A DNA stretch of 64,000 nt from Haladaptatus sp. R4 (lineage in GTDB: Archaea > Halobacteriota > Halobacteria > Halobacteriales > Haladaptataceae). Under the pieces are notes generated by a model that saw only the letters and a list, made by a program, of their open reading frames with translations, was not told the origin of the DNA and ran no database searches. A program made the translations under genes and the position numbers. Below, one piece after another: positions 44,938-54,298 of the stretch. The first letter of the stretch is position 1. Each line of letters begins with the position of its first letter. Location: NCBI RefSeq assembly GCF_001625445.1, contig NZ_LWHG01000029.1:310001-374000 (forward strand). The letters are read 5' to 3'.

Positions 44938-46959
44938 TCAGTCGGTCGTGTTCGCACTCAGTTTCGACCGGCTGGCCATGTCCTTACCGCGCAGGAGCCG
45001 ATAACAGACGATACTCGCCTCCCCATTCGACAGGGGGTCACCCCCTTCTATTCCGTCGGGGAGAACGGAAGTCGGGACGTCCTCGCGGAGTTCGGTAGCC
45101 AGTAACCGACGGAATTCGTCCGCCGTGATCGGTGTCATCCCCGCCGTTTCGTCAGGCGAACTCCGTGCCCAATCGGACGGGTCCGTTTCGGTTTCCGTTT
45201 CCGACCGGAGTGCGGCCGTAGCTCGGCTCCAGTGTTGTGCACGCGAAACCGACAACGCCGACGTCGGATCCGAATCGTAGGAGTCGAAGAATCCCTTCGT
45301 CCCCAGATACTGCACTGCGGGTATCCACGCTTCGTCCTCGGTTTCGGCGACGTCGACGTCGTTGAAAAACGAGTACATGACTCCCGCCTCGCCGAGTGCG
45401 GATTGGAGTTCTTCGACGTCGATATCGGCGACCGGTACGCTCCGTCGTTGGGCGATTGCGGCCGCGAACCCTGCCGACTCGCCGATGTGGAGCCACGTCG
45501 GTTCGAGCCGAATCGTCCCGTAGGCCACGTGCGTGGAGGAGAGTGGAACGGGAACGAGCAGGTTGTCGATATCCTTGGGCAACAGCGCCCGGTACGGAAC
45601 TTGGGACGGCCGCGTCACCTGCGAGGCGTAGAAGAATCCCTCGCGCTCGCTACCCACCTGTTGTTCCGTTCGGCAAGCGTGGGAGTCCAGCGGATATTCG
45701 GCGACCGCAATCGAATCGGATTTGATCGGCGTTCGATCCAGTCCCGGCGCGTGTCTCGCGTCGTTCTCGGTGAAGACGGCTCTGCCTTCCAACCGCCGTG
45801 CTTCCCGAACGTACAACTGCCACGGGAAGTTGTCGGTGTCGGTGAACTCGTCGGTGGCGAGCCCCCACTCGCGGGCGTCAGAACGCAATTCCTCCGGGAC
45901 GGCATCGTCGTTCTGGAGGAAGTACAGCAGTCCCAACGCGTGGTTTTTGTGCCGTCGTGCGATTTCGTTCCGTCGCTCCCAGTCCGAATCCGGGTAGTCG
46001 TGGTTCTCGCCGGGCAAATCGGCGGCGTTCATGTCGGCCTTGTCGTTCGGAAGGTACCGGAGCAACAGATACCGACGAACCCCTGCTTCGACCATCTCGT
46101 CCAGTTCTTCGAGATACTCCTCACGGTCGTACTCGTCCGGTTTCTCGGGGAGCCGTCTCGTCTCCGGATTCCGGCTCAAACAGAGCCGGTAGTTGTAGGC
46201 CTGAATGGCGTCGTCGCCCTCGCCGGTGCTCCCCGGATATATCTCCGTCAGCCCGGCGGGATGGGGAACGATATCGAGGCGTCCCTGCTGCTTGTCGGTC
46301 GGCACGTGGAGCGGCCCGCGTCGGTCCATCGAAGCCGTATCGTCTCCGTCGCCAACCGCGGCGCGCGGGTAGAATCTGTCCCCGCGAATCCCGGTGAACA
46401 GTCGCCCCGCGAACTGCTCGTTGAACTCGGCCCGCGATTCCCGCCCAACGCGGTACGCCGTCCCGGCGGCGGCCATGAGGTCCCCCTCGTACGTCGCTTC
46501 GACGAACGTCGAACCGCTCACCTCGAACGTCGAATCGTCGTCGAACGATTCGAACGTGACCGATTCGAGCATCGACCCGTTTCGCGTCACGGCCGTCGGT
46601 CGGTAGCCACGTCGAACCGTCAGATTCGGTTCGTCGGCAACGAATTCCTCGAAGATGCTCTCGGCGATGTGGGGTTCGCAGATGTAACCGTCCTCGCAGA
46701 ACTCGTACTGCTCCGAATCGGGACCGTATTCGCTTCGGTAGTGTTCCCGAACGGTCGAGAAGAACTCGTCGAGCAGCGGTGCTCGTGGCTTCTTGATGAG
46801 CGTGTCGGTGTAGCTGAGTCCACCGGCCATCATTCCGCCGAGATGCTGGTTGTAGGTGACGAGGAGGGTTTCTGCGCCGTTCCGTGCGGCACGGACCGCG
46901 GCTCCGATACCGCCCGCTGTTCCGCCGCCGACGACGACTGGATAGTGGTCTGCTGTCAT
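44938..46959 (-). CDS. FAD-dependent oxidoreductase (FAD_oxidored/PF12831 type)
   Basis: A 673-residue flavoprotein. The dinucleotide-binding motif VVVGGGTAGGIGAAVRAARNG lies at the N-terminus, followed by LVTYNQHLGGMMAGGLSYTD, a segment characteristic of the PF12831 group often found with sugar catabolism genes. FVEATYEGDLMAAAGTAYRV and IRLEPTWLHIGESAGFAAAI (FAD-binding end) are also typical. The ATG at 46959 (MTADHYP) is preferred to a TTG two codons upstream. No signal peptide is apparent. It stands alone and reads leftward; its substrate is unknown, perhaps a polyol or sugar. Confidence 0.88.
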   Translation of the reverse strand: MTADHYPVVVGGGTAGGIGAAVRAARNGAETLLVTYNQHLGGMMAGGLSYTDTLIKKPRAPLLDEFFSTVREHYRSEYGPDSEQYEFCEDGYICEPHIAESIFEEFVADEPNLTVRRGYRPTAVTRNGSMLESVTFESFDDDSTFEVSGSTFVEATYEGDLMAAAGTAYRVGRESRAEFNEQFAGRLFTGIRGDRFYPRAAVGDGDDTASMDRRGPLHVPTDKQQGRLDIVPHPAGLTEIYPGSTGEGDDAIQAYNYRLCLSRNPETRRLPEKPDEYDREEYLEELDEMVEAGVRRYLLLRYLPNDKADMNAADLPGENHDYPDSDWERRNEIARRHKNHALGLLYFLQNDDAVPEELRSDAREWGLATDEFTDTDNFPWQLYVREARRLEGRAVFTENDARHAPGLDRTPIKSDSIAVAEYPLDSHACRTEQQVGSEREGFFYASQVTRPSQVPYRALLPKDIDNLLVPVPLSSTHVAYGTIRLEPTWLHIGESAGFAAAIAQRRSVPVADIDVEELQSALGEAGVMYSFFNDVDVAETEDEAWIPAVQYLGTKGFFDSYDSDPTSALSVSRAQHWSRATAALRSETETETDPSDWARSSPDETAGMTPITADEFRRLLATELREDVPTSVLPDGIEGGDPLSNGEASIVCYRLLRGKDMASRSKLSANTTD

Positions 46960-47036
46960 TGTCAAATAAGTCGTGTATGTGCTGTCGATTGCTGTTGTAG
47001 TCGTATTCGAGTCGTTGTGCTGTTCGAGCTATCGCG

Positions 47037-47564
47037 TTATTCGAGTCGTTCGATGAGCGATGCAGTCGCGTCCGGCAGCAACGCCGCCGTGAACGCGTGT
47101 GCGGCGTGTTCTTCGAGACGCCGATGAGACGGCCGTGACGGTCGCCCGATTCCGAGCCACCCGGTGATTCGGGCGAGCGGGCGACGACGGTCCCGGTCCT
47201 TCCAATCCGGCGCTCGCGTCTCCAATTCGTAGTGGGCCAGTTCGTGGGCACAGACCGCCGTCCGAAGGGCGGTGTGGTCGAAATCCGCGTCCGCCGCGAC
47301 GCGCCCTATTTGCGCGTCGTACAGCGTGATGACGCCGTTCGCGTAGGTGCCGAGCAGTCGTACGGCGTCGAGACCGTCCCAGGCGTCCTCCGCGATTCGA
47401 ACACCCTCCGCTTCGGCGATTCGGTACGGGTCGGCGGTTCCGTGTCTCGCCCGGATGGCACGAGCACGGCGTCTTCCCGTCGATTTCGCTCGATCGAGTG
47501 ACGAAATCGGTTCACCCCCTGCGTCTCGGCTCTCGTCCGCCGAGTTTTGAACCCCTCCGCTCAT
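47037..47564 (-). CDS. ImmA/IrrE-like zinc metallopeptidase
   Basis: A 175-residue protein with the zinc motif HELAHYELE (HExxH at residues 107-111). The preceding part (DPYRIAEAEGVRIAED, LLGTYANGVITLYDAQ) matches the layout of ImmA/IrrE peptidases: short helical N-terminus, beta-strands, then the HExxH helix. Such proteins often cleave repressors; this one has no helix-turn-helix of its own. Its ATG overlaps the stop of the HyuA-like gene (47561-47564, ATGA), so the two are translationally coupled. Such a pairing is unexpected, and a target is not evident. It could also be a degenerate or specialised peptidase. Confidence 0.7.
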   Translation of the reverse strand: MSGGVQNSADESRDAGGEPISSLDRAKSTGRRRARAIRARHGTADPYRIAEAEGVRIAEDAWDGLDAVRLLGTYANGVITLYDAQIGRVAADADFDHTALRTAVCAHELAHYELETRAPDWKDRDRRRPLARITGWLGIGRPSRPSHRRLEEHAAHAFTAALLPDATASLIERLE

Positions 47565-49704
47565 GGTTTCTCCGCGATGATGACGAGTTGCTCGGAGTCG
47601 GGGAGTTCGCCGAACTCGACATCGACCAGCGAGTGTATCTGTTCCCGCGAGGACACTCCGCTGACGTCCAGTAGTTGGTGACCGTGACAGACGTAGAGGT
47701 TGGGGAGTTTTGCCGAGGCGTTGCTGAACACGGATTCTTCGTCCAGCACCTTGCCCACGACCCGGTCGAGGATTTCCCCGGTCGCTTTGTAGACGCTGGC
47801 GTCGTTCAACTTGAGCTTGATGACGCCGCTTTCGTCGACTACGGCGGTTCGATTCGTGCTGTTCGTCACGAGACCGAAGAACTTCGAACTCGTCTCCTCG
47901 GCCTGGAAGACGGACAGTCCGTCGGTCGAAGCGACTCGATCGATGGTTACCGCATCGGCGTCGAGGCTCGACGCGGCCGTCTCCCTGAGTTCGCTCTCGT
48001 CGACCGCGCCCTGTGAGAGGTCGCGGGTTTGGAGTTCGGTCGAACCTTCGGCTTCCGCGCGGAGCAGGTTGCGCGAGCCATCGAACTCCACTTTCGCCTC
48101 GACGGTCTCCTGATTCGCGCCCATGCCGACCACGGAGTCGATTGCCTCCCGTCGGAGCTGTTGGATTTCGTCCTCGCCGGGGTCCATGACGTTCCGTTCG
48201 ATGACGTCACGGACCATCGCCAGCCCGACGCCGATGGTGCTGATGGTCTCGTGATTGCGCGCGAGTCGGGCCTCGTAGTCGGTCGTCCCGGACAGGTACG
48301 GGACCAGCGCCGCGCTGCCACCACCGCCGCCGACCAATTCGAGGAGGTTCGTGTCGAGGTCGTACTCCTCCACGATGTCCTCGATGACGGGGAGTATCTT
48401 GCCGATGCTCGCATCGAGAACCATTTCGGCGGCCGTCTCGACATCGACGCCCAGTTCCTCGGCGAGCGGTTCGAACGCGCGCCGCGCCGACTCCGGGTTC
48501 CCCGCCGCGTACGCGTCCTCACCCACGTACCCCAGCAGGTTCGCCGCGCCGCTCGGCGTGAGCGCGTACCGGCTTCCGTCCTCGGTTTCGACCGCGACGT
48601 ACTCGGGGTCCTCCGGTTTCGGGCGGACCTTCACGAGCGACGGTGAGCGGATTTCCTCGCGGTCGGCGTACACCGCGTACGGGAGGTCCGCGATGTGGGC
48701 GCTTCGAGGACCGACTTCGGCGATTTCGTCGCCGTCGAGACGGATCATCGACCCGCCGGCGATTCCCTCGGTCCGGATGTCGAGCGTTCGAGGAACGTCG
48801 TGTGCCCCCCGATTTCGGCGGCCTTCCACTTCGGTTGTCCCCGTTCGATGACGCTGATGTCGCTACTCGTTCCGCCGACCTCGATGAAGATGCCGTCGGT
48901 GATGTTCTCGTACATCAGCGCGCCCGCGACACCTGCGGCCGGGCCGGAGAGGATGGTCTGGATGGGACGGCGCTCCATCTCCCCGATTTCCATGACGCCA
49001 CCGTCCGACCGCATTATCATCAGCGGCGCATCGATACCCATGCCGCCGATGCTCTCGACCGTCGAACGCGAGGTCTCTATCATCCGCGGGAGGATACTGC
49101 CGTTGACGACCGCGGTTCTGGTTCGGACTTTCAGTCCGTATCGCTTCGAGACGACGTTCGCCCCGATAGCGGCGAGTCCGTCCTCGACCACGATGTCACA
49201 CACCGCATCCTCGGCAGTCGGGTCGTCCACGCCGAACGCTTCGCTCACGACGACGGCTTCGACACCGCTCGCCTCGAACCCATCGAGAATCGTCCGGATT
49301 TCGTCCGTCGGAATTCCGTCGTCCAGCATGACGAACCCGTGGTCGCATTCGATGACCTGCGTGTCGTTCAACGAGATGTTGCCGACGTCGGTTTCGGACC
49401 GGCCGCGGCGACCTTTGAGGCCGCGACCCATTCCGATGACGCCGACTTTCGCGACGTCGCCTTCCAACAGCGCGTTCGTCGCCTGCGTCGTCCCGTGTGC
49501 GATAAACACAACGTCGTCGGGGGTCGCGTTCACCGATTCGAGGACGGTCGAAGCCGCTTCGACGATGCCCGCCGCTACCCCGGCGTCCGCGTCGTGGGTC
49601 GTCGGTACCTTCACCTGTTCGATGAGTTCCAAGGTGTCGGTGTCGATAGCCACCGCGTCCGTGAACGTTCCGCCGACGTCGATCCCGATGCGTATCCGTG
49701 TCAT
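47561..49704 (-). pseudogene. hydantoinase/oxoprolinase family protein (HyuA type), frameshifted
   Basis: An ATP-dependent ring-opening hydrolase of the hydantoinase A/5-oxoprolinase/acetone carboxylase beta family, about 714 residues joined. The ATG at 49704 begins MTRIRIGIDVGGTFTDAV, the phosphate-binding motif of the actin-like ATPase fold. FIAHGTTQATNALLEG, MRSDGGVM and SGPAAGVAGA follow, then GGTSSDISV. One base is missing in the C6 run at 48805-48810 (G6 on the coding strand), after KAAEIGG; the second frame continues to the stop at 47561. No HyuB partner is seen. It starts two bases behind the permease stop and overlaps the ImmA-like gene. Confidence 0.9.
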
Positions 49705-49705
49705 T

Positions 49706-51016
49706 TTAGAGTCCAAAGAGGTAGACCGAGACGATAACTCCTACTGCCGCCGTCGCCCACGCGAACGGGAGGATGCTTTTCGTTATCTCGTTGACGTTGA
49801 TATCCATCTCGTCGGCCGTCCACGCGTTGTGCGTGTTCGTCGGATCGGCCGGTGCCTGCACGCGGAGCGCGCTTACGGCCGTCGTCGTGATGAGCGCCGG
49901 GTTGATTCCGATGGCGGCGAGCACGCCGATAATTCCGCTTCCAAGCCCCCACAAGTTCAGCGGTCCGCGATACAGCGCCAGCGGGGCTAGAACGATGAAC
50001 ATCACCGCGTAGAGTATCATGTTCTGTGGGATGATGAGGGTCAACAACGGTTTCATCGTCGCCGCAACCGGCTCCGCGAAGACCGCTTGGAGAAGCCACC
50101 CGATTGCCACCATCAGCGCGATGGCGGGTGCAGCGTCCGAAATCCCCTCGTGAAACGCGTACGTGACCTGATTGAGGGTCCCTTTCAGGTTCTTGAACCC
50201 GGCCAGTCCGGGTTTGCTCGCCACCGCCGCGTACAGGATTCCGATGACGAAGGCGGGGAGAACTGGACTGCCGACGATTACCAACAGCACCGGCAATATC
50301 GGCGCGAGCAGTGCGTACGTCGGCACTACGGACTCGAACTGTTGTTCGATTTCGTCCGACGTGACGGACGCATCGTCGGCGCTCGTCGCCCACGTCGCCT
50401 GAATGTTGCCCCGGTGGGTCTGAAATCCGATGTACGCCAGTCCCGCGATCAGCGCCGCGATTCCGGTCGGAATCGCCCAAGACAACACCCGTTGCAGTTC
50501 GATTCCGGTCACGTCGGCGTAAAACACCCAGTTGGCGGGATTGAACATGACGCCGTTCCCGTACGCGAGGAGGACGATTCCGGCCGCGATTTTCCGTTGA
50601 AAGCCGATACTGACCATTATCGGGAAGACGATGGTCGCGATCATGATGAACGCGCCCAGTCCCGAAATGCTGGTCGCGATGACCGCGACGGCCAGATAGA
50701 GCAGAATCGAGACGACGATCGCGTTATCGCCGCCGAGTTCCGCGGCCGACTTCACTATCTCCTCGGCGATACCGGTCTGCTCGATCATCGCCCCGAGTGC
50801 GGCACCGAAGAACACGGCGACGAACGCCGATGCCAGCCTCGTCGAACCGCTTACGATGACCGTATTCGTTATTCCATTCAGTCCAAGCCCACCGACGGCC
50901 GCGATACCGAGCGCCATTGCGGCCAGTGCCACGAAAGTAGGCATGAGTTCCGTCATCATCAGAATTCCGAACACAGCGAACACGACGAGAATTCCGATTG
51001 CCCCGATGAGTTCCAT
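49706..51016 (-). CDS. ion transporter-superfamily organic acid permease (GntT/CitM/DctM-like)
   Basis: A 436-residue membrane protein with about twelve hydrophobic segments. MELIGAIGILVVFAVFGILMM starts at the ATG at 51016; the frame is open 30 codons further upstream but without membrane-protein character. AVFFGAALGAMIEQTGIAEEI, and ISGLGAFIMIATIVFPIM are like the two halves of GntT or dicarboxylate-type transporters; a hydrophilic loop (QATWATSADDASVTSDEIEQ) separates the halves. Placed before the HyuA-like gene, it probably imports the cyclic amide or an organic acid precursor (inference). It is divergent from the second IclR gene. Confidence 0.8.
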   Translation of the reverse strand: MELIGAIGILVVFAVFGILMMTELMPTFVALAAMALGIAAVGGLGLNGITNTVIVSGSTRLASAFVAVFFGAALGAMIEQTGIAEEIVKSAAELGGDNAIVVSILLYLAVAVIATSISGLGAFIMIATIVFPIMVSIGFQRKIAAGIVLLAYGNGVMFNPANWVFYADVTGIELQRVLSWAIPTGIAALIAGLAYIGFQTHRGNIQATWATSADDASVTSDEIEQQFESVVPTYALLAPILPVLLVIVGSPVLPAFVIGILYAAVASKPGLAGFKNLKGTLNQVTYAFHEGISDAAPAIALMVAIGWLLQAVFAEPVAATMKPLLTLIIPQNMILYAVMFIVLAPLALYRGPLNLWGLGSGIIGVLAAIGINPALITTTAVSALRVQAPADPTNTHNAWTADEMDINVNEITKSILPFAWATAAVGVIVSVYLFGL

Positions 51017-51295
51017 ACGTCTCAAACACCGACTTGATGTGCACAAAGCCAGTATATAATTATTTTCTAAGAAATATGTCATTATATACTTATGAATACT
51101 GGCCAATTATGGGGGGAAGAAATAACTGGGTTCCAATACGATGATTCGGATTCAATCAGAATTTGGTTTCTCAACCACGCAAAATGCGGATTTCTGACCC
51201 TTGGGTTCTCGAACCAACCGCTCAGATTCACACGATCCAACGTCTCGAATCTACATATGTTTTCTTACTATTTTAAATTGTCATTACTTGATGTA

Positions 51296-51310
51296 TTCCG
51301 CTGTGCGGAA
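51296..51310. promoter_or_regulatory. TTCCGC-TGT-GCGGAA palindrome, probable IclR operator
   Basis: A perfect 6-base inverted repeat around TGT, within the region shared by the permease and IclR promoters. The same half-sites recur at 51387-51424. Confidence 0.6.
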
Positions 51311-51386
51311 CGCGTGGACTGTGTTGTTGTCTCTTTTATAAATGACTGTTCGTGATGGTTGTCCTGTGGAGGAATAACGGCAACCC

Positions 51387-51424
51387 GTTCCGCATAGTGA
51401 AATAACAGTTCTACTAAGCGGAAC
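51387..51424. promoter_or_regulatory. GTTCCGC ... GCGGAAC inverted repeat, probable autoregulatory operator
   Basis: GTTCCGC (51387-51393) and GCGGAAC (51418-51424) form 7-base half-sites 24 bases apart. The right half ends two bases before the TATA element at 51427, so a bound regulator would cover the IclR promoter. Confidence 0.55.
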
Positions 51425-51426
51425 AG

Positions 51427-51433
51427 TACTTAT
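51427..51433 (+). promoter_or_regulatory. TATA element of the second IclR gene
   Basis: TACTTAT lies 26-32 bases before the ATG at 51459, which supports that start over an upstream ATG at 51432 that would overlap the box. Confidence 0.5.
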
Positions 51434-51458
51434 GTTGGTGCGACACGTGCGTTCCGAC

Positions 51459-52226
51459 ATGAATGACACGACGGAAAGCCCGATTCAGGCGCTCGATACC
51501 GGTATCGAACTCCTCGAAACGCTTGGCGAACTGAACGGCGCGGGCGTTTCGGCCATCGCGGACGAAGTGGGGCGACCGAAGAGCACGGTTCATCGCCACC
51601 TCAAAACGCTCGAAAACAGAGGTTACGTGCTCAAGGATGGCACGGAGTACTACGTCGGCTTGAAGACGTTGCGCCTCGGCGCGAACGCGCTCAATCGACA
51701 TCTCGTCTATCCGGTCACGAAATCGGTCGTCAACAGCCTCGTCGAGGAGACCGGTGAATCGGCCGCCGTCGCGGTCGAGGAATCCGGGCAAGCGGTGTAC
51801 CTCTACTACAACCGGACGGACCACGCGGTGAAAACGGACGCACGGCTTGGAATTCGCCTGTATCTCCACTGTACCGGTACCGGGAAAGCGATACTGGCAC
51901 ATATGTCGGACGAACAAATCGATCGAATCATCGACCAGCACGGACTCCCACGGCGGACGGAACACACCATCACCGACCGGGACGAACTGGACGCGGAACT
52001 GGAGCGGGTGCGTCGGGAGGGCGTTGCGTTCGACGACGAGGAACGGTTGGACGGAATGCGCGGCGTCGCAACGCCGATACTGAACCAGGAAACGGGCGAC
52101 CTCTTGGGCGCACTCACGGTCGCAGGACCGACCCATCGAGTCCACGGCGATTGGTTCCGGGAGGACATCCCCGAACTGCTCCAGCGCGCGACGAAGATGG
52201 TGGAAGTCAACCTCACGTACCGATAG
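51459..52226 (+). CDS. IclR family transcriptional regulator 2
   Basis: An intact 255-residue regulator. The winged helix-turn-helix is at about residues 15-75 (VSAIADEVGRPKSTVHRHLK), followed by the IclR effector domain with LHCTGTGKAILAHMSDEQID, RTEHTITDRDELDAELERV and the C-terminal VATPILNQETGDLLGALTV. It is divergent from the permease-HyuA-ImmA operon, and palindromes of TTCCGC/GCGGAA lie in the shared region, so it likely controls that operon and itself. It resembles the first IclR protein. The ligand is unknown. Confidence 0.94.
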   Translation: MNDTTESPIQALDTGIELLETLGELNGAGVSAIADEVGRPKSTVHRHLKTLENRGYVLKDGTEYYVGLKTLRLGANALNRHLVYPVTKSVVNSLVEETGESAAVAVEESGQAVYLYYNRTDHAVKTDARLGIRLYLHCTGTGKAILAHMSDEQIDRIIDQHGLPRRTEHTITDRDELDAELERVRREGVAFDDEERLDGMRGVATPILNQETGDLLGALTVAGPTHRVHGDWFREDIPELLQRATKMVEVNLTYR

Positions 52227-52273
52227 CGCGCGGGATAGGTGAACTCAAGTTCCCGCCCGAACTCGGTTTCGAC

Positions 52274-52681
52274 ATGACACCACGGACGTACACCCACGAC
52301 ATCGAGGTTCAGTTTCGTGACCTCGATACCCGCTCGCACGTCAATCACGTCGTTTACGCCAGCTACTTCGAACGCGGGAAAGAACGGCTGTTCGAGGAGG
52401 TGCTCGATACCTCGCTCTCGTCCGCACCGACCGTGGTGCGGTCGCTGGACGTCGAGTACGTGGCCCCCATCGAACCGGACGCCACCGTCACCGCGGCGCT
52501 CGGTCCGGTCGAAACCGGCGAGACCAGCCTCACCATCGAATACGAACTCGTGACCGAGGACGACACCGTCGCCACCGGCCGAACGGTCTCCGTCTACCTC
52601 GACGACGACGGCCAGCCAACCCCGCTTCCCGACGCCTGGCGGGACGCGCTCGCACCGTATTGCGCGGACGAAGCGGATTAA
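52274..52681 (+). CDS. acyl-CoA thioesterase (4HBT hot-dog fold)
   Basis: A 135-residue hot-dog thioesterase of the YbgC/4-hydroxybenzoyl-CoA thioesterase group. VQFRDLDTRSHVNHVVYASY carries the catalytic-type Asp and the HVNHxxY motif; LDVEYVAPI is the next strand. The ATG at 52274 (MTPRTYTHDIEV) is chosen because the fold begins there. It follows the IclR gene by about 50 bases, perhaps in the same transcript, and overlaps the end of the convergent MFS gene by four bases. The acyl group hydrolysed is not known. Confidence 0.92.
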   Translation: MTPRTYTHDIEVQFRDLDTRSHVNHVVYASYFERGKERLFEEVLDTSLSSAPTVVRSLDVEYVAPIEPDATVTAALGPVETGETSLTIEYELVTEDDTVATGRTVSVYLDDDGQPTPLPDAWRDALAPYCADEAD

Positions 52682-54084
52682 CGAGGCCGTTCGTCGTCCG
52701 GCGGGCGAAGCGCGAACGCACCGACCCCGGCGGCGATGGCGAGACCGCCGCCGACGAGGAATACCGGCGTCCACCCCGCGACCCCGGCGAGCCATCCGGA
52801 GACGACCCCGCCGAAGACGCCACCCAGTATCTTCGCCGAATAGAGGACGGCGTAGTTCGCCGAGGAGTGACGTTCCCCGTAGTAGTCGGCGACGAGGCTC
52901 GGAAACAGCGTGTACTGTGATCCCTCCAAACCGGCCGCCACGACGAGGGCGAGGAGGAATCCGAGCGACGACCCGACCGCTCCCGTGCCGACGAGCGACA
53001 GGAGTCCGATTCCGCAGAGCGAGAACGTCACCGTCATCAATCGCTCACGACTGACACGGTCCGAAATCCCGCCGACGACGAGTTCGCCGATGGCGTCCGC
53101 GACGGGGAGGATGGTCGCCGTCAGCGTCACCAGCAGCGCGGCGAACCCGAACTGGTCCGCGAACGGAATGAGGTTCGCCGTGAGCATCAGCCCCGCCCCG
53201 GAAATCCCGACGAATAGGGCATACATCGTCCAGAACTGCCACGTCCGGACGACTTCGCGCCACGTGTACTGGCGACCCGTTCCGATTCCGGTCCACTCGC
53301 TCGCCGTTTCCGATCCCTCGTCGCGGGCGTCATCGACGAAATCCCTGTGAGCTTCATCCTCACCGCCGTCGTTGTCAGCGTCCTCGTTTTCACCAGTCTC
53401 ATCATTGGCCTCACCAGTCCCAATATCGACCTCACCCGCCTCGTCATCATCTCTACTGCCGTCGTCCAGCCAATCCTTCGGGGGATCACGAAGGACGAGC
53501 GCACACGCGATGACGCCGATGCCGACGAGCAGGCCGATGGTTCGAAGCCCCGGCAGAAACGCACCGGAAGCCGATTGGAACCGAATGTAGGGGACGAACA
53601 GCGCGCTCCCCGCGGTGAACGCCATCGAACCCGCACCGGTGGTGATCCCGCGACGGTCCGGAAACCACTTGAGGGCGGTGTTGATGGCGACCGTGTACAC
53701 CATTCCGGTTCCGATGGCCCCCAACGAGTAGAGCAGATACACCTGCCACAGTTCGGTGGCGAACGTCAGTCCGACGTACCCGCTCCCGGCGAGCACGCCC
53801 GCCAGAACGGCCATCGGTCGTGGTCCGTGATTGTCCCGCCACCACCCTGCGGGGAACTGTGACCCTGCCTGAAAGAACACGTACAGGCTGAACACCGCTC
53901 CGAGCGCGGACAGCGGAACCCCGAGGTCCCGCGCCAGCGGTCCCTGCACCGACGACCACATGTACTGGTACGGGCTGACCAACCCCATCATGACGACGCC
54001 AGCTACGATCTGCCACCACCGCGAAAACCCCAGTATGTCCCGCGCTCGCGTCGAAACGTCGCTTCCCTCCGTTTCAGATATCAT
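52678..54084 (-). CDS. MFS transporter (oxalate/formate antiporter-like)
   Basis: A 468-residue major facilitator with twelve predicted helices. The N-terminal MVGLVSPYQYMWSSVQGPLA-like segment, GWWRDNHGPRP (the loop 2-3 motif of MFS) and YTVAINTALKWFPDRRGITT are typical of the OFA/monocarboxylate group. A long, very acidic central loop (about residues 205-260, DDDEAGEVDIGTGEANDETG) separates the two halves. The ATG at 54084 is used; the frame is open nine codons upstream. It probably exchanges organic acids such as oxalate, formate or lactate (inference). Confidence 0.88.
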   Translation of the reverse strand: MISETEGSDVSTRARDILGFSRWWQIVAGVVMMGLVSPYQYMWSSVQGPLARDLGVPLSALGAVFSLYVFFQAGSQFPAGWWRDNHGPRPMAVLAGVLAGSGYVGLTFATELWQVYLLYSLGAIGTGMVYTVAINTALKWFPDRRGITTGAGSMAFTAGSALFVPYIRFQSASGAFLPGLRTIGLLVGIGVIACALVLRDPPKDWLDDGSRDDDEAGEVDIGTGEANDETGENEDADNDGGEDEAHRDFVDDARDEGSETASEWTGIGTGRQYTWREVVRTWQFWTMYALFVGISGAGLMLTANLIPFADQFGFAALLVTLTATILPVADAIGELVVGGISDRVSRERLMTVTFSLCGIGLLSLVGTGAVGSSLGFLLALVVAAGLEGSQYTLFPSLVADYYGERHSSANYAVLYSAKILGGVFGGVVSGWLAGVAGWTPVFLVGGGLAIAAGVGAFALRPPDDERPR

Positions 54085-54298
54085 CGCTCGGTGTCGAATC
54101 CTGATACGCACTCAAACGGCTGTACGCCGTCACGACGACGACGAGCGTGATACGCGTTACGGCGGAAATACGGGGTGACAGTACCTCGACGACTCTAACC
54201 GGTCCCTCGAAACCGGTATGGGGCGTCTCCCTTCCGTATTCGAAGGCTCTGCTAGTAGCCGCTCTGTCTATACCCTCCCCAGCGAGTAGGGACGAACG

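Larger units (their letters stand above)
51017..51458. other. intergenic region between the divergent permease and IclR genes
   Basis: 442 bases, AT-rich on the left (51040-51110), with two inverted repeats built from TTCCGC/GCGGAA (51296-51310 and 51387-51424). No gene is supported. Confidence 0.5.

Noticed and set aside
45232-47127. 631-codon plus-strand frame opposite the FAD oxidoreductase
   Set aside because: Antisense shadow of an intact flavoprotein gene; no recognisable segment.
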